Shown: positions 27,081-35,908, numbered from the stretch's first letter. The stretch: DNA of 64,000 nucleotides from Pantoea trifolii (GCF_024506435.1 NZ_JANIET010000001.1:3596001-3660000), one strand, 5' to 3'. Made by a program: numbers and translations. The notes: a model not told the origin generated them from the sequence alone.

Positions 27081-28844
27081 ATGAACATGACACCCGGCAC
27101 CATCATCAGCGATCCGCGCCGTCAGGCTGCGCTGCTTTACTGGCAGGGATATTCCGTGCGCCAGATAGCAGAAGCGATCGGACAGAAAACGCCGACCGTG
27201 CAGAGCTGGAAGCTTCGCGACGAATGGGACAGCATCGCGCCCATCAGTCGCGTGGAAGCCAGCATGGAAGCGCGGTTGATTCAGCTCATCATGAAAGAGG
27301 TTAAGGGGAACGGTGATTACAAAGAGATAGATGCGCTGGGTCGCCAGATTGAACGGCTTGCGCGGGTTGAACGCTACCGCAGCAGCGGCAACGAGGCGGA
27401 TCTCAATCCAAACGTGCGCAACCGCAACAGGGGCGAGCGCCAGCCGGTGATTAAAAACGTGTTCAGCGACGAGCAGACCGACAAACTCACCGGTCTGTTT
27501 ATGGATAACTGCTTTGAGTACCAGCTCGGCTGGCACAAAGCGGGGCTGGCGCACCGCATCCGCAACATCCTCAAATCGCGACAGATTGGCGCGACCTTTT
27601 ATTTTGCCCGCGAGGCGTTAATCGATGCGCTCACCACCGGCCGCAACCAGATTTTCTTATCTGCCAGCAAGGCGCAGGCGCACGTCTTCAAAAACTACAT
27701 TCTCGACTTTGCCCGGCAGGCCGACGTTGACCTGAAAGGCGATCCGATTGTGCTGCCCAACGGCGCACGCCTGATTTTTCTCGGTACTAACGTGCGCACG
27801 GCGCAGAGCTACACCGGCAACCTTTACCTGGATGAATATTTCTGGATTCCGAAGTTTCAGGAGCTGCGTAAGGTCGCCAGCGGCATGTCGCTGCACAAGA
27901 AGTGGCGCACGACCTACTTTTCCACGCCGTCGAGCCTGTCACATAGCGCTTATCCGTTCTGGTCGGGCGAGTTGTTCAACAAGGGCCGACGCAACCGCGA
28001 TGACCGTATAGAGCTGGATCTCTCGCACTCGCATCTGGCGAAAGGCGCGCTGTGCGGTGACGGACAATGGCGGCAGATAGTCACCGTTGAGGACGCGCTA
28101 ACGGGCGGCTGCAACCTGTTCGACATCGATCAGCTGCAGCTCGAATACAGCCCGGCGGAGTGCCAGAACCTGCTGATGTGTGAATTTGTCGATGATGAGG
28201 CCAGCGTGTTCCCGTTCGCCGAGCTTCAGACCTGCATGGTAGACAGCATGGAAGAGTGGGACGACTTCAACCCTTACGCGCTGCGCCCGTTCGATTATCG
28301 CCCGGTATGGATTGGTTATGACCCATCGCACACCGGCGACAGTGCCGGATGTGCGGTGATTGCGCCGCCGCTGGTTGCGGGCGGCAAGTTCCGCGTGCTG
28401 GAGCGCCACCAGTGGCGCGGCATGGATTTTGCCGCGCAAGCGCAGTCGATTAAGGAGCTGACGGAAAAATACGTCGTGGAGTACATCGGCGTGGATGCCA
28501 CCGGCATCGGGCAAGGCGTGTTCCAGCTCGTGCGCCAGTTCTTCCCGGCAGCGCGTGAAATCAAATATTCGCCCGAGGTCAAAACCGCAATGGTGCTGAA
28601 AGCGAAGGACACTATCAGCAGCGGCCGCCTCGAATACGACGCCGGGCAGACCGACATCACGCAGTCATTTATGGCGATCCGCAAAACCATGACCGCCAGC
28701 GGCAACCGCTCGACTTACGAGGCCAGCCGCAGCGAGGAAGCCAGCCACGCCGACGTCGCCTGGGCAATCATGCACGCACTGCTTAACGAACCGCTTACCG
28801 CTGCCAGCGGCGGCGCTAACCCTTCATTTATGGAATTTTACTGA
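27081..28844 (+). CDS. P: Terminase large subunit gpP
   Basis: gpP is the packaging ATPase. The 587-residue product (P2 P 590) starts MNMTPGTIISDPRRQAALLY. It has an N-terminal helix-turn-helix-like segment (YSVRQIAEAIGQKTPTVQSW). The ATPase core has the Walker A-like SRQIGATFYF and Walker B NLYLDEYFW, and the C-terminal nuclease-like part has WIGYDPSHTGDSAG. It is divergent from O and overlaps Q by one base. The ATG at 27081 or 27087 may be used. Confidence 0.95.
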   Translation: MNMTPGTIISDPRRQAALLYWQGYSVRQIAEAIGQKTPTVQSWKLRDEWDSIAPISRVEASMEARLIQLIMKEVKGNGDYKEIDALGRQIERLARVERYRSSGNEADLNPNVRNRNRGERQPVIKNVFSDEQTDKLTGLFMDNCFEYQLGWHKAGLAHRIRNILKSRQIGATFYFAREALIDALTTGRNQIFLSASKAQAHVFKNYILDFARQADVDLKGDPIVLPNGARLIFLGTNVRTAQSYTGNLYLDEYFWIPKFQELRKVASGMSLHKKWRTTYFSTPSSLSHSAYPFWSGELFNKGRRNRDDRIELDLSHSHLAKGALCGDGQWRQIVTVEDALTGGCNLFDIDQLQLEYSPAECQNLLMCEFVDDEASVFPFAELQTCMVDSMEEWDDFNPYALRPFDYRPVWIGYDPSHTGDSAGCAVIAPPLVAGGKFRVLERHQWRGMDFAAQAQSIKELTEKYVVEYIGVDATGIGQGVFQLVRQFFPAAREIKYSPEVKTAMVLKAKDTISSGRLEYDAGQTDITQSFMAIRKTMTASGNRSTYEASRSEEASHADVAWAIMHALLNEPLTAASGGANPSFMEFY

Positions 28845-29869
28845 TGAGCAAACGCAACCGCCGCAAGGCATTCACCGCATCAACTCAGCCCGCGCAGGCA
28901 TCATCGCAGCCGTTCGAGGCGTTTAGCTTCGGCGAGCCGACGGCGGTTCTCGATAAGCGCGACATAATGGATTACGCCGAGTGCATCCATAACGGCCGCT
29001 GGTACGAGCCGCCGGTCAGCTTCCACGGCCTTGCCAAGAGTCTGCGCTCGGCGGTGCACCACAGTTCGCCGCTGTACGTGAAGCGAAACATTCTGGCCTC
29101 AACGTTTATCCCGCATCCGCTGCTGAGCCAGCAGGAGTTCAGCAAGTTCGCGCTCGACTATCTGGTGTTTGGCAACGCCTTCGCCGAGCTGCGCCGCAAC
29201 ACGCTCGGCAAACCGCTGCGTCTGGAAACGTCACCGGCCAAATATACGCGGCGCGGCGTGGAGAAAGGCACGTACTGGTTTGTGAGCGAATGGAAGGAGG
29301 CGCACCAGTTCGAGGCGGATCAGGTGTTCCACCTTATCGAGCCGGACGTAAATCAGGAGCTGTACGGCCTGCCGGAATATCTCAGCGCGCTCAACTCCGC
29401 CTGGCTGAATGAAGCCGCAACGCTGTTCCGCCGCAAGTATTATCAGAACGGCGCGCACGCCGGTTACATCCTGTATATGACCGACGCGGCGCAGAGCAGC
29501 AGCGATATTGAGCGCATGCGACAGGCAATGCGCGACACCAAAGGAATCGGGAACTTCCGCAACCTGTTTATGTACGCGCCCAACGGCAAGCCGGACGGCA
29601 TCAAGATTTTGCCGCTCAGTGAAGTAGCAACGCGGGATGACTTTTTCAACATCAAGAAGGCCAGCCGTGACGACCTGCTAAGCGCACACCGCGTGCCGCC
29701 GCAGATGATGGGGATTATCCCCGACAGCGCGGGCGGGTTTGGGGACGCGGTGAAGGCGGCGCAGGTGTTTGTTAGGAATGAACTGACGCCGTTACAAGAG
29801 CGGATGAAAGAGCTGAATCATTGGCTAGGGGCAGAAGTTATATCGTTCAGCTCGTACGAGTTAACTTAG
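28844..29869 (+). CDS. Q: Portal protein gpQ
   Basis: gpQ is the dodecameric portal at one head vertex through which DNA enters. The 341-residue product (P2 Q 344) begins MSKRNRRKAFTASTQPAQAS and contains FSFGEPTAVLDKRDIMDY and the ending QERMKELNHWLGAEVISF. It overlaps P by 1 bp (TGATG). In P2 the Q end lies near cos; here a 2-kb AT-rich operon on the opposite strand is inserted between Q and cos. Confidence 0.95.
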   Translation: MSKRNRRKAFTASTQPAQASSQPFEAFSFGEPTAVLDKRDIMDYAECIHNGRWYEPPVSFHGLAKSLRSAVHHSSPLYVKRNILASTFIPHPLLSQQEFSKFALDYLVFGNAFAELRRNTLGKPLRLETSPAKYTRRGVEKGTYWFVSEWKEAHQFEADQVFHLIEPDVNQELYGLPEYLSALNSAWLNEAATLFRRKYYQNGAHAGYILYMTDAAQSSSDIERMRQAMRDTKGIGNFRNLFMYAPNGKPDGIKILPLSEVATRDDFFNIKKASRDDLLSAHRVPPQMMGIIPDSAGGFGDAVKAAQVFVRNELTPLQERMKELNHWLGAEVISFSSYELT

Positions 29870-29889
29870 CAACACGAGAGAAATTATGC

Positions 29890-30594
29890 TCAAGCAACTC
29901 CGCCTTGACCAGTTTGAGGTGGGGTAGTATTTGCCGCAGCAGACATAGCAGCTTGTATCGCGGTTGCTGTAAATAGTGTTTGGGAACCGCTGCCATTGTG
30001 ATCAAAGACGTGAATTTGAGTTACTCTTCCAGAAGTGACTTTATGGAAAAAATCGACAAAATACTGTGGGTCATCGCTCACTGCGGTTACGCGAACAATA
30101 AAACCTTTGATATTTTCAATAAAATAATTCGCCGATGCAGCATCTGTTGCATTCGTAAACGCATTACCTCCAACTCTAGGCCTTCTGAAAACGATATAAG
30201 CAATTTTTAATTTAAAAAAATCGGATCGGACTATAGATGTATGCTTCTTGGAGAATTGATATAGCGTAATAATTCCCTCATGAATTTTATTCCGAATTTC
30301 CAATTTTTTTACGTTCCTTGGATTACCTTCTTTAAACTCAACAAAATAAAGCACATCTTCGTGCAAAAACAATGCATCTGGTGATTTTTCATTACCATCT
30401 ACATCAGCACTGTAGGCATCGGAGCAATTTCTTATATTATCAAAATTTAGAGCCAACTCTTGAGACACTATAAAATCTCTGGTTCCAGTTGAATTACGAC
30501 TAATAGTTGTTAACGGTAGAACTTCGCTTGGAAAATTAGCACAAAGAGCATTATACAGAACTGCCTCATTAGATTGCTGCGGCATCTGACTCAT
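29890..30594 (-). CDS. PD-(D/E)xK nuclease-like protein, partner of the upstream ATPase
   Basis: I do not recognise a named family. The 234-residue protein contains SPDALFLHEDVLYFVEFKEG at 71-90: D73, then E86-x-K88 after a beta-hairpin, the PD-(D/E)xK nuclease core, with a Lys/Arg-rich helix behind it (NPRNVKKLEIRNKIHEG). The C-terminal 30 residues are Ala/Thr/Gln-rich and probably disordered. It starts 4 bp after the ATPase gene, with GGAG overlapping the ATPase stop, so the two are translationally coupled. It is AT-rich against the adjacent portal gene. Probable effector of a two-gene defence system. Confidence 0.7.
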   Translation of the reverse strand: MSQMPQQSNEAVLYNALCANFPSEVLPLTTISRNSTGTRDFIVSQELALNFDNIRNCSDAYSADVDGNEKSPDALFLHEDVLYFVEFKEGNPRNVKKLEIRNKIHEGIITLYQFSKKHTSIVRSDFFKLKIAYIVFRRPRVGGNAFTNATDAASANYFIENIKGFIVRVTAVSDDPQYFVDFFHKVTSGRVTQIHVFDHNGSGSQTLFTATAIQAAMSAAANTTPPQTGQGGVA

Positions 30595-30598
30595 CTAA

Positions 30599-31945
30599 TC
30601 ACTCCATGTCATCAAAATTAGATTTAGAAAAAACATCGTCTACTGATTTTTTATTCAGTTCATGCATAGGTGCTGCCAATAAGTCTATTGCGTATGAAAT
30701 ATTTTCTGAAATGTTCGAAAACTGAGAAAATTTCAAATCGTCTTTTTTATGAGCCAAATAAAATTGATGTTTGATTCCTTTTTGGACACTAAACTCTTTC
30801 AACGCATGTACAATATATGGGCTGTGAGTGGTAATTATCAGGTCTACACCGCAACTAACTAATGTCGTTACAATTTCGCAATAAACAACCTGCCATTTAG
30901 GATGTAAATTCACCTCTGGCTCATCTAGAAGTAACAGACTGTTTTTCTTAGTATTACCCCCCTTGATCAGTAAGTCGAGCATACCAATAGCTTTAATTCC
31001 TGAAGCAATGTTTGTTGAGGATATAGAAATTCCATCTCGATTAAATACAAAATCTTTTTTATCAAGATCGTAATCTACACTACCATCCAACAAACCATTA
31101 ATTCTTTTGGAGAGAACTGCCATTTCAGAGTCATCAAGAAACATTTCGAACTCAAAAAATCCGTACATTGAGTCACTTAATTTTGAAGACAAGTCTTTTA
31201 AATGTAAGGGGACGGATAATCGATTAGATGATGTATCGTCGAAAAGAGTTTTAGATGTCCTAACCATGTTATTAAATTGGATAATAGCAGGAGAGTCTAC
31301 ATAGGTGGCGTCACTGAAACCTAAGTCTTCATTAGCCTGATACCGAATAGAACCATCCCTATTCAAACTGATATCAATAATATCACTTGCACCATCTTTA
31401 ATGGATATGGTTGCAGCGTTTTGAACATCACCACCTTTCTGTAATATTTCGCTTTTGAACTCGGAATAGAATGCTTTCTTAATCGCGCGATTAATAGCAC
31501 CTTTTTTATCTTCCGGCTCGTTCAGTACATATTCAATTTTTGTGAAATTATTCTCAACCAACGAAAAAATTTCATTGGGTATTTCAATACCTCTTGAACG
31601 TGCATTTTCAAGTACGAAGAGAGCCTCGTCCTTAGCCATTCTATATTCGAGTCGCAGTTGATTTTGCAATCTTCTTGGCTGGAAAAAATCTCTAACATCT
31701 ATCTCGTGAGTAATATTTACAACACGCCTCAACGCAAAGTAAATTTCCTCCAGATAAGAAAGTATGGTGACATCTTTACTCTCTTCTAAATCTTCTCTAT
31801 ATCTAGCAAATGCTTTTACTAATGAAAATAAAATCTTCCCAACTGTACTTTTACCAGTATCGTTTTCACCAGTTATTACAGTCAGGCCACCTATTTCAAC
31901 CTCGGCTTTTTTAATAATACCAAAGTTATCGACTGTTAATTTCAT
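30599..31945 (-). CDS. ABC/AAA_15-type ATPase of a putative anti-phage system
   Basis: This 448-residue ATPase resembles AAA_15/OLD-like, RecF/SMC-type proteins. It has MKLTVDNFGIIKKAEVEIGG at the N-terminus, Walker A GENDTGKST (K32), a long helical insert (about 45-330), Walker B SLLLLDEPEVNLHP (about 335-350) and the H-loop TTHSPY (about 370). It has no room for the C-terminal TOPRIM domain of OLD, so the nuclease activity probably resides in the following gene. Upstream is a TATAAT-like -10 (32011-32016, minus). ATPase plus separate effector recalls Septu (PtuA/PtuB) and PARIS (AriA/AriB), but the effector type differs. Confidence 0.8.
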   Translation of the reverse strand: MKLTVDNFGIIKKAEVEIGGLTVITGENDTGKSTVGKILFSLVKAFARYREDLEESKDVTILSYLEEIYFALRRVVNITHEIDVRDFFQPRRLQNQLRLEYRMAKDEALFVLENARSRGIEIPNEIFSLVENNFTKIEYVLNEPEDKKGAINRAIKKAFYSEFKSEILQKGGDVQNAATISIKDGASDIIDISLNRDGSIRYQANEDLGFSDATYVDSPAIIQFNNMVRTSKTLFDDTSSNRLSVPLHLKDLSSKLSDSMYGFFEFEMFLDDSEMAVLSKRINGLLDGSVDYDLDKKDFVFNRDGISISSTNIASGIKAIGMLDLLIKGGNTKKNSLLLLDEPEVNLHPKWQVVYCEIVTTLVSCGVDLIITTHSPYIVHALKEFSVQKGIKHQFYLAHKKDDLKFSQFSNISENISYAIDLLAAPMHELNKKSVDDVFSKSNFDDME

Positions 31946-32222
31946 TACTTTACCTATTAAATTTATGTGTAAGCATTAAGATGCTACTTATCATCTGCTC
32001 ACCACATACTATTATATCTTTGGTTTAGCCGCCATAAGACCTTGCTAACTTCAAGAAAAGGTTTAGGTTAATGCTTGATAACACTGCAGCCATCTTAATC
32101 CTATAGGCATGAAACTATTCAGCTTTCAGCAATGGTTTTCGCATGTTGCTCTTGCGATCAGTTCGATGGAGGAAATCTAGGCCACTTTTTTAGTGCAAGA
32201 GTATTCAGGCAGAATGCGCGCA
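31946..32222. promoter_or_regulatory. Promoter region of the ATPase-nuclease operon, left flank of cos
   Basis: No gene is seen. The minus strand has TATAAT at 32011-32016 with a poor -35, an AT-rich leader and AGGTAAAG before the ATPase ATG. A weak -35 is compatible with a regulated or low-level lysogenic promoter. Confidence 0.4.
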
Positions 32223-32241
32223 ATGCTATCCCCGCCACGCC
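32223..32241 (-). other. cos site (186-type)
   Basis: The minus strand reads GGCGTGGCGGGGATAGCAT. This differs at one base from the 186 cohesive end as I know it (GGCGTGGCGGGGAAAGCAT) and closely resembles P2 (GGCGAGGCGGGGAAAGCAC). It lies between the portal-side cargo operon and the early-side genes, as the linear phage ends should. gpM/gpP would cut here. Confidence 0.8.
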
Positions 32242-32369
32242 TACCCGCTTTACGTGTCGGTTTTCATGCACCTGCATCACATAAGCAAAAGCCCGCCAGA
32301 TATGGCAGGCTGAGAGTTTCACGATCCTTTTGGGATCATGCAAATTCATGCGCTATATGCATGCACGGC
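32242..32369. other. cos-flanking non-coding region
   Basis: No gene. Two hairpins follow on the plus strand: GCCCGCCA-GATA-TGGCAGGC (about 32290-32309, one mismatch) and GATCC-TTTTG-GGATC (about 32322-32336). They could be terminators or cosB/cosQ-like packaging elements. Confidence 0.35.
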
Positions 32370-32624
32370 TCACACAAGCTTGAAATCGTCCACTGATTCG
32401 AGTTTGAAGGTGCGCGGGTTTTCCTGCTCATTGATGTAATCCCACCCTTGACCAATTGAAACCGGATGGGGAATTTCGAGCATGAAGACAAAATCGTAAG
32501 TTTTGCCCAACCAAAATCCACCTCCGCATTCTTTCGGTCGCTGGAAAAATACCCACCCGCCCGGCTTATATCCCGTGAGCACTTCACCACGATAAACAAC
32601 CTGGAAGAGATCGGGACTTTTCAT
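32370..32624 (-). CDS. Small hypothetical phage protein beside cos
   Basis: The 84-residue product starts MKSPDLFQVVYRGEVLTGYK and is rich in Gly, Phe and Trp (GGWVFFQRPKECGGGFWLGK), resembling a small beta-rich fold. GAGG lies about 11 bp before the ATG. It lies on the early side of cos, the position of 186 orf97 and P2 old/tin, which are often accessory. I do not recognise the family. An alternative frame (32336-32599) overlaps but has less protein-like composition. Confidence 0.5.
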   Translation of the reverse strand: MKSPDLFQVVYRGEVLTGYKPGGWVFFQRPKECGGGFWLGKTYDFVFMLEIPHPVSIGQGWDYINEQENPRTFKLESVDDFKLV

Positions 32625-32697
32625 AAACTAACGCCTCGCGATGCTCGTTGTTCAACCCTGCCGACGCCAAAAGCAAGTTTTGACGCCAGCACGGTTA

Positions 32698-32931
32698 TCA
32701 GTGTTGCCAGCTGTCGTCTTCCCAAACTTGCTGGAGAATGCTCATGACATTTTTTCTTTCTTCATCCTGACGTAAACCACTAAGCTCAACGCCAGTAGCG
32801 CCGCCTTTACGAATGCGGATAGCCGTAGAGGGATATTGAGGCAGCAAGTTTTTTAATAATTCAGCCTCAAGTGCATCAAGCGTTGTCTGGCTTATTTTCT
32901 GCTCTTTGTCGATCATGATTTCAACGCGCAT
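32698..32931 (-). CDS. DinI-like family protein
   Basis: This 77-residue protein has the DinI-family pattern: MRVEIMIDKEQKISQTTLDAL, an alpha helix, then YPSTAIRIRKGGATGVELSG and a C-terminal acidic helix. E. coli DinI binds RecA filaments and modulates SOS. In phage 186 the corresponding position holds tum, whose C-terminal part is DinI-like and whose product inactivates CI on SOS induction. It is second in an operon behind a 63-residue protein with a consensus LexA box upstream, so it should be made on DNA damage. Confidence 0.85.
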   Translation of the reverse strand: MRVEIMIDKEQKISQTTLDALEAELLKNLLPQYPSTAIRIRKGGATGVELSGLRQDEERKNVMSILQQVWEDDSWQH

Positions 32932-32948
32932 GGCAGCAACCTCAAGGA

Positions 32949-33140
32949 TTATTTTTCTAACGGTACAGCCGAAAATACGACTGAAAATTGTTTGTTCGCC
33001 ATTTCGGAACTACTCGCAATCTCAGCTATAAGGCTAAGCGCAATTTCCCTATCTCTTTCTTTGCAAAGTCCCTCACTGGTAAGCCGAGCTATAAGCTCAA
33101 CACGTTCAAGCATTACCCGTTCTTGTAAGTCGTTATCCAC
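32949..33140 (-). CDS. Small phage protein, first gene of the LexA-boxed operon
   Basis: The 63-residue product is mostly helical and charged (MDNDLQERVMLERVELIARL). It has no recognised domain. It begins 22 bp downstream of a perfect LexA box and ends 17 bp before the dinI-like gene, so both are SOS genes. It may supply a function fused in 186 Tum. Start chosen at the ATG at 33140. Confidence 0.65.
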   Translation of the reverse strand: MDNDLQERVMLERVELIARLTSEGLCKERDREIALSLIAEIASSSEMANKQFSVVFSAVPLEK

Positions 33141-33161
33141 GCGCCCTCCCCATCAAAATCA

Positions 33162-33177
33162 CTGTACATATACACAG
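33162..33177. promoter_or_regulatory. LexA box (SOS operator)
   Basis: CTGT-ACATATAC-ACAG is a full CTGT-N8-ACAG match to the LexA consensus, just upstream of the small gene and dinI-like gene on the minus strand. The AT-rich spacer is typical of strong boxes. Confidence 0.85.
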
Positions 33178-33341
33178 TATCATAGCAATCAGATTAAGCG
33201 GAAGAAAAATATGTTATTTGAAACAAGTTTTTATCTGCATGATATGAAACATCTTTATTAGCATTTACCCAGTGGCTAACAACACTCTAAAATCTCTTAA
33301 ATTTACCGTTCAGAACTTCCCGCTTAGTGACTTCCAGACGA

Positions 33342-35651
33342 TTACTGTGCGTTTTTTGCTCTGACTGATTCAGCTAATCGGTTAAATCTTGCTAATGCCC
33401 CACTCTTCAAAGCCTCTGATTTTGGCCTCAATAGGTCGCCATAAGCAGAGCTGCGGACGCTTTTTCCAGTGATTTCAGTCTGTGCGCCACTAATTATGCG
33501 CACAGCTAATCCGCGGCTAATTGTCTCCCCATATAAATCCTTCACCTGGCTGATTAGGTTGTCGCACGCAGCTTCAACTTTGTCCGATCTCCTCAATTTA
33601 AGGTGCCGTTTTTTGGGTTGCTCTGACCTTATCCGAGCCAATAGTTGCCGCCGCTCTTTCGCACTCAATCGATTAAGGTCGATTTTGTTAAAACTTTCCG
33701 GTGAGTTCGAATCCTCAGATCTCAAACTTCCCGTACAGTTATTGACAGAACTCCGAGAGGACGCGGACGCGTCCAAAAATTCAAAGGCCAAATCAAGGTC
33801 AACATCCAACGCCGAAACCGGCTTAGGTGCACTTTCAAATACGGCATCAATTGAACGCTTTGGAACGATCTTCCACTGTGCCAGGCGGGTTAGAATTGGC
33901 GTATCTGCACCAACTGCGGTAGCAAAGACGCCCTTAATGCGCACGGTCTCTTCGCCATACTCATTAATGTCTTCGCTTGGTTGATACCAAATGCGCACCG
34001 CAAGATCATCTCGACGGACGAACGGCCCGCCCTGTGCATTGACGTACCCAGCCCAATCACCAGCGTCAGCAGCATCATGCGCAGCCGCAAACTCAACACT
34101 TAGACCGTGTGCCGTTTCGCTGTCAGCCATGCGGCGCAACTCGCGATATACAGTCACGGGCGCGCCACCCACGAACTGAAACTGGCGTATGTGCCAGCGA
34201 GCAGCCCACGCGGAAACCGCTGGCGCAGTATCTTTCAGCTCTTTGCCGCTTTCGTCGTCCAGCTCGCCATCGAGAGCGTAGCCGTCGATATTCTTCGAAA
34301 TATATTTGGCTACGTAGCCTGTGGCGCTGCCTTTTTCTGGGTCGATAGCTTCCGCATGGAAACGTGCTTTGCGCGCTTTATCTGTTGTCAGCTCACTGCT
34401 GTCTTCCTGATATGCGTAATCGCGGATTATCTGACGCACCTGATCTACATTTTCAGGACGCATGAACATCAGCATGTGCCAGTGCGGCGTGCCGTCGTGA
34501 TGTGGCTCGGCAACGCGAATACCGAAAATGCGAATCTCTTCGCGATGCAATTTGGCGCGGATTCTTTGCCAGACGTTACATAAATAGCGCTGCGTATCAG
34601 CCGGGCTTGCACCGTTCCATTTACGATTACGGTGGCCGGTCTTGATTGTTGCGTGAAAGCGGGCCGGGGCGGTCAACGTATAGAACTCACCAACAAACCC
34701 CATTTCATTGCAGATGTTTTCAAAACCACGGATGCGCGTCATTAACTCGCAGCGACGGATCGCCGGATTAGCCACACTTCCATCGTATTTGTCGATAAGG
34801 CTGATGCGGTTGCCTTCTTCATCTTCAAGCTCAAGCGATTTTAAAAATTCACGCGTGCGGCGCTTTTGCTCTCGCCATTCGGCAACAGTCATATTGCTGG
34901 CATAAGGGGTGTGATTTTTGCTGACATTCGCAAGCGCGATCTGTAAATGTTCGCGCCATGAGGCTGCGACGCGACGCAATCTACCCTTCCACCACTTTTC
35001 GGTTTGCATCCGCCTGATCTCCGGGGTGACTTCTTCCGGGTCAAACAGTCGGGATGTGACCTTCTCCCACAATGGCGGCGTTTGATTGAATTCGCGTGTG
35101 ATGGTGGCAGCCGTCATATATAGACGGTGCGTGTATTTGTAATCCGATTCATCACAAACCAGAGCATGTACTTGCACTGTTTCAGCCAAGATGAAATTAG
35201 CCAGATCACCGGCCAGCAAATCAATATCGGCTCTCGCCATATTAGGCAGGCGGTTGTAACGGCGCATTAGCTCCCACAAAGTGCCGCCAGCTCTTGCCGA
35301 ACCTGTGTTTTGTGGAGCGTTGTTGGTAAGCAGACTAATTGTGCCGGCACTCATTTCACCGAGGTGATATTGCGCACTTACTACTTCAACGCGTGGCAAT
35401 GTGCGCTCTACGAAAGTCTTCGTAAAGTACGCATTGGCACGGGTTGTTCCCTGTGTTTTTTCAAGTTCACTAATGCGACGCTTAACGTCGAGCTGCACCA
35501 GCGTTGGCTGCTGTTCGAGTAGTTCCTGCGCACGCACTAAAGCCGCAATCATCTGACTGCGGCTGTGCATTTCCTCATAGGTGGGATATGGGCTGGCGAT
35601 GGCTTCCCGTGGTGCATTCCACGGGTAAGCGTATGGTTCACTGGAGATCAC
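33342..35651 (-). CDS. A: Replication initiation endonuclease gpA
   Basis: gpA nicks the phage origin and starts rolling-circle replication, staying covalently attached through tyrosine. The 769-residue product (P2 A 761) carries the HUH motif in GTPHWHMLMFM (about 390) and the paired tyrosines in TGYVAKYISKN (about 445). The N-terminal third binds DNA. The start MISSEPYAYPWNAPREA overlaps the DUF3850 gene by 4 bp. In P2-family phages the origin lies within gene A; I cannot locate it by eye. Confidence 0.94.
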   Translation of the reverse strand: MISSEPYAYPWNAPREAIASPYPTYEEMHSRSQMIAALVRAQELLEQQPTLVQLDVKRRISELEKTQGTTRANAYFTKTFVERTLPRVEVVSAQYHLGEMSAGTISLLTNNAPQNTGSARAGGTLWELMRRYNRLPNMARADIDLLAGDLANFILAETVQVHALVCDESDYKYTHRLYMTAATITREFNQTPPLWEKVTSRLFDPEEVTPEIRRMQTEKWWKGRLRRVAASWREHLQIALANVSKNHTPYASNMTVAEWREQKRRTREFLKSLELEDEEGNRISLIDKYDGSVANPAIRRCELMTRIRGFENICNEMGFVGEFYTLTAPARFHATIKTGHRNRKWNGASPADTQRYLCNVWQRIRAKLHREEIRIFGIRVAEPHHDGTPHWHMLMFMRPENVDQVRQIIRDYAYQEDSSELTTDKARKARFHAEAIDPEKGSATGYVAKYISKNIDGYALDGELDDESGKELKDTAPAVSAWAARWHIRQFQFVGGAPVTVYRELRRMADSETAHGLSVEFAAAHDAADAGDWAGYVNAQGGPFVRRDDLAVRIWYQPSEDINEYGEETVRIKGVFATAVGADTPILTRLAQWKIVPKRSIDAVFESAPKPVSALDVDLDLAFEFLDASASSRSSVNNCTGSLRSEDSNSPESFNKIDLNRLSAKERRQLLARIRSEQPKKRHLKLRRSDKVEAACDNLISQVKDLYGETISRGLAVRIISGAQTEITGKSVRSSAYGDLLRPKSEALKSGALARFNRLAESVRAKNAQ

Positions 35652-35908
35652 GACCTGCCCCGAGCTAACAACCCAACGCTGAGCATTACATAGCCCGGAA
35701 GCCAGTCGCTTACATCAGTTATATGCGTGACGACCACATGCACTTCTGAGCCAGTGAAATTCCCGTTCTTAGGCTGATATTCTTTGAGCATTAAGGAGTC
35801 ACCAACAGAATAATCACGGTCGTTTTTCCGCAGCTCTGCCCTCTTCATGCCACTGATTACATCCTGATAATGTTCAGGCCAGATTTTCAAAAAATGGAAT
35901 GTGGTCAC
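35648..35908 (-). CDS. DUF3850 (ASCH-like) protein
   Basis: The 86-residue product begins MTTFHFLKIWPEHYQDVISG and has the HFLKIWPEH...KRAELRKNDRDYSVGD pattern of DUF3850, a PUA/ASCH-like fold predicted to bind RNA or modified nucleotides. It overlaps dam and A by 4 bp each, so it belongs to the early operon. Its role in phage growth is unknown. Confidence 0.82.
   Translation of the reverse strand: MTTFHFLKIWPEHYQDVISGMKRAELRKNDRDYSVGDSLMLKEYQPKNGNFTGSEVHVVVTHITDVSDWLPGYVMLSVGLLARGRS

Noticed and set aside
26937..27554. N-terminal extension of gene O frame across the O-P intergenic region and into P
   Set aside because: The extension is antisense to terminase P; the family start MATTKAKRFRIAVEG is at 26936.
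30599..31945. Calling the ATPase an OLD nuclease
   Set aside because: Only about 75 residues follow the H-loop, too few for the TOPRIM nuclease domain that defines OLD.
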